The notes beneath the pieces are model-generated. The model was given only the letters and a program-made list of their open reading frames with translations. It did not search any database and was not told where the DNA came from. A program made the translations under genes and the position numbers. 18,678 bases of DNA from Paracoccaceae bacterium. Lineage in GTDB: Bacteria; Pseudomonadota; Alphaproteobacteria; Rhodobacterales; Rhodobacteraceae. Positions 14,883 through 18,678 of the stretch are shown piece by piece; the stretch's first letter is position 1, and the number at the start of each line of letters is the position of its first letter. The DNA lies in contig DAOUQK010000031.1 of the NCBI GenBank assembly GCA_030625695.1, positions 1 through 18,678 on the forward strand, in the 5' to 3' direction.

Positions 14883-15878
14883 ATGATGATCCGTAAAATA
14901 GCTGTGGCGCTGACCGCGCTGACCCTGTCTGCAACTTTGGCCCATGCCGAGTTCCCGGAACGTGAAGTTCTGGGAGTGGTGATGTGGGGTGCGGGCGGAG
15001 CAACCGACACAGTTGCGCGGGCGATAAATCCGGCAGCCGAAGTTGCATTAGGTAAGTCCATCATAGTTTTGAACAAATCCGGCGGTGCCGGGGCAATTTC
15101 GACTGCCTATGTTAATACAGCCGCCGCGGACGGTTATACTTTTCTTTATGGTGCCGAGAATCCACAACTTCACCCGATCATGGGTGTAGGCAAGCTGGAT
15201 TATTCCAACTTCTACCCGGTGAACATCCTGGGGCGCGGCGTGGCGGTTGTGGTTGTGCCGACAGCCTCGAAGTACCAGACAATGGGTGAACTGATGGCGG
15301 ATATTGCTGCCAATCCCGGCATGGTGAAAATGGGATCAACCGGCCCTGGCGGACTGCCCTCGACAGTCAGCGCGCTGATCTCGAATTCAGCGCCGTTTGA
15401 CGTCATCGCAATCCCCTTTGGTGGAGAAGGCCCGGGCCTGACCGCAATGTTGGGCGGCGAGGTCGACTTTATGCCCTCTGGTCTGTCAGCCGCTTCCGAG
15501 CAGATCAAAGCCGGAAACATGCGCGCCCTAGCTGTTGTCAATGGTGAGGAAATCGGCCCATTGCCCGGCGTTCCGGCTATCACGGACGCCTTGCCTGACA
15601 TGGCAAACTTCCTGCCTTGGGGGCCATTCTATGGTGTGTTTGTCAAACGCGACACGGCTGATGACATCAAGGCAAAATATGTTGCGGCCTTTGCCACGGC
15701 CGCGGCGGACGAAGGATTTCAGACCCTGATGACCAACCGTGGCAATGTGCTCATGGGTATCTCGGGTGACGAGGCCGACGCATTCCTGAAAAAGTGGCAG
15801 CAGGTCACAGCCTGGGCGCTTCAGGACACGGGTGCCGCCAAGGTAAATCCGGAAACTCTGGGCATCCCACGCCCGTAA
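14883..15878 (+). CDS. tctC: Tripartite tricarboxylate transporter substrate-binding protein (TctC/Bug family)
   Basis: A 331-residue periplasmic binding protein for a TTT-family secondary transporter. The start ATG at 14883 follows AGGAGG and opens a clear signal peptide, MMIRKIAVALTALTLSATLA then HA, with cleavage before EFPE. The Bug-family layout is visible: an N-terminal FPEREV segment, the GGATDTVAR ligand loop, NKSGGAGAIS, the PGMVKMGSTGPGG region and GGEVDFMPSG. Bug proteins bind carboxylates and related small organic acids through water-mediated contacts, so the ligand cannot be read from sequence. It is the first gene of a tctCBA operon. No enzyme gene is attached, so substrate clues are lacking. 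Confidence 0.92.
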   Translation: MMIRKIAVALTALTLSATLAHAEFPEREVLGVVMWGAGGATDTVARAINPAAEVALGKSIIVLNKSGGAGAISTAYVNTAAADGYTFLYGAENPQLHPIMGVGKLDYSNFYPVNILGRGVAVVVVPTASKYQTMGELMADIAANPGMVKMGSTGPGGLPSTVSALISNSAPFDVIAIPFGGEGPGLTAMLGGEVDFMPSGLSAASEQIKAGNMRALAVVNGEEIGPLPGVPAITDALPDMANFLPWGPFYGVFVKRDTADDIKAKYVAAFATAAADEGFQTLMTNRGNVLMGISGDEADAFLKKWQQVTAWALQDTGAAKVNPETLGIPRP

Positions 15879-15959
15879 CCGGCACGATCACAAGGTCGGC
15901 TCTGGGTGTCAGAGTCGGCTTTCTGCACCCTAAGCGCACCTTTATCGGAGCCCACCCCA

Positions 15960-16442
15960 ATGCCACACGACAGACCACGTCGGCCCGGAGAGATTGTGTT
16001 TGTTGTTCTCCTTTTGCTCGCCAGCCTGTGGTTGTTCTGGCAATCCGTGCTGATTTCCGGGTTCAGCGGCCTTTCCACACCCGGCGTTTTTCCGATGTTG
16101 GCCTCGGGCGTGATGGTTGTTTCGGCGCTGTGGATTCTGCGTGACACCGCAAAACGTGCGCCCGACGGCGGTGGCATCAGTCGCTTTCTGGAACAGGTAA
16201 CACCGCTGCGGCAGGCGGTCATGCTGGGGTTGGTTGCCGTTTATGTTTCAGTGATGCCCTGGCTTGGGTTTGTCGTGGCTTCGGGATTGTTCCTGATTGC
16301 CACGATCGGCTTTTTGTGGCGGCGTAATTTTCGGCTTACTGTCGGCATTAGCGCGGTCGCACTTGGCGTTATCTATCTGATTTTCCGCGTTGCGTTTCAG
16401 GTTGTCCTCCCCAGGGGCACCCTTTTCCAGGGGCTGTTCTAA
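15960..16442 (+). CDS. tctB: Tripartite tricarboxylate transporter small membrane subunit (TctB family)
   Basis: A 160-residue membrane protein with four to five hydrophobic segments, near residues 11-33, 41-60, 78-94, 98-114 and 120-146. It matches the poorly conserved TctB family in length, in its PGEIVFVVLLLLASLWLFW opening and in the GLSTPGVFPMLAS sequence after the first helix. I place the start at ATG 15960, with GGAG 9 nt upstream. An ATG 54 bp earlier gives an extra polar leader and no ribosome site. The gene follows tctC after 81 bp and precedes tctA by one base. Confidence 0.88.
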   Translation: MPHDRPRRPGEIVFVVLLLLASLWLFWQSVLISGFSGLSTPGVFPMLASGVMVVSALWILRDTAKRAPDGGGISRFLEQVTPLRQAVMLGLVAVYVSVMPWLGFVVASGLFLIATIGFLWRRNFRLTVGISAVALGVIYLIFRVAFQVVLPRGTLFQGLF

Positions 16443-16443
16443 G

Positions 16444-17961
16444 TTGGACATACTTGGTTTTCTCACCCTGTCGTGGTTCGACCCTTTGCTTTTGTTTCTG
16501 ACGGGTGCCGGAACATTGGCAGGCATTTACGTAGGCGCAATTCCCGGCTTATCCGTGACGATGGCCGCATCAATTCTGATTTCCTTTACCTTCAAATGGG
16601 ACGTGAACGAAGCGCTGGCCTTGATTGCCGGGGTTTACATGGGCGGGGTTTATGGCGGATCACGCACCGCAATCCTGTTGAACATCCCCGGTGCGCCAAG
16701 CGCCATTGCCACAGCCATCGACGGCTATCCTATGGCCAAACGCGGCGAGGCAGGCGAGGCGATCGGCCTGACCACGGTAATGTCGGTGTTTGGCGGGTTT
16801 ATTGGCATTCTGGCGCTGGCCCTGTTTGCCCCGTTCATTTCCAAGTTCGCAATTATGTTCACCTCGCGGGATTATCTGCTTTTGGGCATGATCGGCATTC
16901 TGCTGGTTGGCACCCTATCCGGCGAAAGCTTTGCCAAGGGGGCCTTTGCCGGGGCGTTGGGTGTTCTGATTGGCATGGTCGGGCTTGACCCGATGACCGC
17001 CGAAGGGCGCTTTACCTTTGGCACGATCACCCTGATGGGGGGCATTCCGTATGTCGTTGCGATGATCGGCTTTTTCGGCGTTGCCGAAGCATTTGTTCAA
17101 ATACATTCGTTGAACCTGCCAGTCATCAAACAGAAAATCGACCGTATCATTCCGCATTTCTCTGATGTGAAGCGGTATTTCTGGTTGGCGCTACGCGCCT
17201 CGGGCATTGGCACGATCATTGGCGCTCTGCCCGGCACTGGCGGCGATATTGCCGCCCTTCTGGCCTATGACGATGCCAAACGCATAACCAAGAATCCTGA
17301 CGTGCCCTTTGGTGAGGGTGCCAAGGAAGGCCTGATTGCCCCGGAGGTCGCCAACAACGCAGCCGTCGGCGGAGCGTTTGTGCCGATGCTGACACTGGGC
17401 ATTCCGGGCGACGCGGTAACGGCGGTGATTATCGGCGCGCTTTATATTCACGGGTTGAAACCAGGGCCACTATTGCTGGTTGAAACACCGCATTTGTTCT
17501 GGTTCATCGTTGGAAATCTGGCGCTGGCCAATATCTTCCTGCTGATTTTTGGCCTGACCGGGATCAAGGTTTTTACCAAGATTGTGGAATGCCCCAAGGC
17601 GATCCTGATCCCCCTGATCATCATTCTATCATCGGTCGGGGCCTATGCGATCCAGAATAACCCTGTCGATATCTACTGGATGTTGCTGTTCGGAGTGATT
17701 GGGTATTTCCTGAAAACCTATGGCTTTCAGGTCGGACCGATTATTCTTGGCGTGATACTTGGACCGATGATGGATTCCAACTATCGTCGCGCCATGATCG
17801 GCGCGCGGGGGGATATTGGCACCTTTTTGTGGGACTTTGCTTCACATCCCATTTCACTGGTATTATCCATCGCATTTCTGTTGATGCTTTTGTCGCAAAC
17901 ACCTATTTGGCCGGTTTTGAAGTCATTGATTTCGCGAAAAACTAACGTTTCAAATCAATGA
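16444..17961 (+). CDS. tctA: Tripartite tricarboxylate transporter large permease (TctA family), TTG start
   Basis: A 505-residue permease, the conducting subunit of the TTT transporter, with about twelve membrane segments. The family signatures are GAIPGLSVTMAASILISF near residues 31-48 and GALPGTGGDIAALL near 260-272. GGVYGGSRTAILLNIPG and FVPMLTLGIPGDAVTAVI are also typical. The start is inferred to be TTG at 16444, one base after the tctB stop, with AGGGG about 8 nt upstream. It gives MDILGFLTLSWFDPLL and a family-typical length. The only upstream ATG in frame (16390) lies deep inside tctB and would add a polar tail. The gene is followed by a long non-coding stretch. Confidence 0.93.
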   Translation: MDILGFLTLSWFDPLLLFLTGAGTLAGIYVGAIPGLSVTMAASILISFTFKWDVNEALALIAGVYMGGVYGGSRTAILLNIPGAPSAIATAIDGYPMAKRGEAGEAIGLTTVMSVFGGFIGILALALFAPFISKFAIMFTSRDYLLLGMIGILLVGTLSGESFAKGAFAGALGVLIGMVGLDPMTAEGRFTFGTITLMGGIPYVVAMIGFFGVAEAFVQIHSLNLPVIKQKIDRIIPHFSDVKRYFWLALRASGIGTIIGALPGTGGDIAALLAYDDAKRITKNPDVPFGEGAKEGLIAPEVANNAAVGGAFVPMLTLGIPGDAVTAVIIGALYIHGLKPGPLLLVETPHLFWFIVGNLALANIFLLIFGLTGIKVFTKIVECPKAILIPLIIILSSVGAYAIQNNPVDIYWMLLFGVIGYFLKTYGFQVGPIILGVILGPMMDSNYRRAMIGARGDIGTFLWDFASHPISLVLSIAFLLMLLSQTPIWPVLKSLISRKTNVSNQ

Positions 17962-18191
17962 GCGGGGCTGCACGTATCGCGGTTATTTGGCAGATTCAGC
18001 GCCCCGTACAGAAAGGGCAATTCAAGCCAGAGATTCCAGATCGGACGACAGAGCTGTGTCCGTCGTCATATAAAATGGAACATCAGAGCGGCTTGAGCTT
18101 TGGAGGCTCTGGTTCGCTTGTGTGATTGATTATGCGGCTTATTTTTGATGTTCCTACGGGATGTAATATCCGGCTTGTCGGTTGATCCACC

Positions 18192-18269
18192 TCACCACAG
18201 CAGCACCACCACCGGCAGCACGGCCACAACCACGCCCAGAGGCGTGATCGGGGGCACAGGGGCGGGCAT
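18192..18269 (-). CDS. Possible 25-residue single-membrane-segment microprotein
   Basis: ATG at 18267-18269 to TGA at 18192-18194 gives a peptide that begins MPAPVPPITPLG and continues as an almost pure Val/Leu stretch ending in Trp. That is the right length and composition for a single transmembrane helix. No Shine-Dalgarno sequence is evident, and the codons sit in a GTG/CTG-rich tract, so it may be a chance frame. It overlaps a longer open frame in another minus-strand phase. Confidence 0.2.
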   Translation of the reverse strand: MPAPVPPITPLGVVVAVLPVVVLLW

Positions 18270-18283
18270 TGAGGCTAAGGGCC

Positions 18284-18357
18284 GTCACAGGTTTGTTCCG
18301 GCGCTTTCGTGGCTTTGGGACCGGTGTAATGAGTTCAGAGCGTCGCCGACCTGTGAC
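18284..18357. repeat. 9-bp perfect inverted repeat with 56-bp spacer
   Basis: GTCACAGGT at 18284-18292 and ACCTGTGAC at 18349-18357 are exact reverse complements. Flanking bases extend the match with one indel (CCG / CGG). Nothing gene-like lies between them. It could be a remnant of a small mobile element or a chance pairing. Confidence 0.3.
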
Positions 18358-18552
18358 CGGTGGATTGTCGGTCGGTTGGCCATCCCCATCCAAAGCGTGA
18401 TGCAGCAGAGGTTCCTTATAGGGCGAATTAAGGATCGGCTGCTTATAAAAAGTCCCTGCCATGTTTGTAGTGCTTCCCGTATTTTGACGCCCAAGTTTAT
18501 AAGCTATTGTTTTGGGTAAATTATTCTCCCAAGCTTAGCCTAGGGTCAGGCC

Positions 18553-18678
18553 TCATAGCCAGAAAATGACTGTAGCGGCGAGAGCGATGGCGGAGAGGTA
18601 AAGCTCGGGGCATCTGTCGTAACGCGTTGCGATTCGTCGCCAATCCTTCAATCTGGCGAACATGTTCTCGATACGGTG
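18553..18678 (-). pseudogene. C-terminal part of an IS5-family (IS427-type) transposase, running off the window
   Basis: On the minus strand the frame from the right edge to TGA at 18555-18553 gives 41 residues: HRIENMFARLKDWRRIATRY, then DRCPELYLSAIALAATVIFWL. This is the well-known C-terminus of IS427-type IS5 transposases (R..IE..F..LKDWRRIATRYD). The rest lies beyond the window, so it may be a complete element. TAGGGTCAGGCCT at 18541-18553 just after the stop is the likely terminal inverted repeat, which would place the element boundary near 18541. Confidence 0.8.

Larger units (their letters stand above)
17962..18552. other. 591-bp region with no supported gene, containing hairpins and an inverted repeat
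   Basis: Downstream of tctA I find no gene I would call with confidence. The region holds a possible hairpin at 18042-18062 (CGGAC / GTCCG with inner ACAG / CTGT, no T-run). It also holds a 9-bp inverted repeat GTCACAGGT / ACCTGTGAC (18284-18292 and 18349-18357), and a 25-codon hydrophobic minus-strand ORF at 18192-18269. Several medium-length open frames on both strands lack a ribosome site or family motif. Confidence 0.4.

Noticed and set aside
18154..18462. 102-codon minus-strand open frame after tctA
   Set aside because: Basic, proline- and glycine-rich translation without domain pattern or ribosome site; it may be a chance frame in GC-rich DNA.
18145..18519. 124-codon plus-strand open frame after tctA
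   Set aside because: Low-complexity Thr/Ser-rich stretch and no recognisable family; it overlaps competing frames on the other strand.

Overview
The window looks like an accessory region of an alphaproteobacterial chromosome or large plasmid, most likely a Rhodobacterales (roseobacter-type) bacterium. This is inferred from moderately GC-rich codon usage, two kinds of binding-protein-dependent secondary transporter (TRAP and tripartite tricarboxylate), class III CoA-transferase metabolism, and broken IS5- and IS630-type insertion sequences at both edges and between the gene blocks. No rRNA, tRNA or CRISPR array was seen.

Region 1 (1-6887, + strand). After the tail of an IS630-type transposase come three overlapping genes. 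They encode a soluble 1772-residue hybrid histidine kinase with seven tandem GAF-type sensor units, HisKA, HATPase and two receiver domains; a 111-residue histidine phosphotransfer (Hpt) protein; and a receiver domain fused to a class III nucleotidyl cyclase. Together they supply every step of a His-Asp-His-Asp phosphorelay ending in cyclic nucleotide synthesis.

Region 2 (6902-7344). A truncated IS5-family element marks a rearrangement junction.

Region 3 (7345-13396). A tightly packed minus-strand operon runs class III CoA-transferase, HMG-CoA lyase-like enzyme, TRAP binding protein (DctP), small permease (DctQ), large permease (DctM). A LysR-type regulator is transcribed divergently from a 108-bp gap. 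Read as a pathway, a carboxylate is imported by TRAP, converted to its CoA thioester, and cleaved by a DRE-TIM lyase. 3-hydroxy-3-methylglutarate or a close analogue is the simplest predicted substrate, but this is inference.

Region 4 (13397-14882). This decayed intergenic stretch holds an orphan open stretch, short GCAGCGAAAG repeats, a small secreted four-cysteine protein (minus strand, probable TTG start) with a palindrome just upstream, and a frameshifted 3' remnant of an IS630-type transposase.

Region 5 (14883-17961, + strand). A complete tctCBA tripartite tricarboxylate transporter, with no enzyme or regulator attached in the window. Region 6 (17962-18678) is mostly non-coding and ends in the C-terminal part of an IS5/IS427-type transposase running off the right edge.
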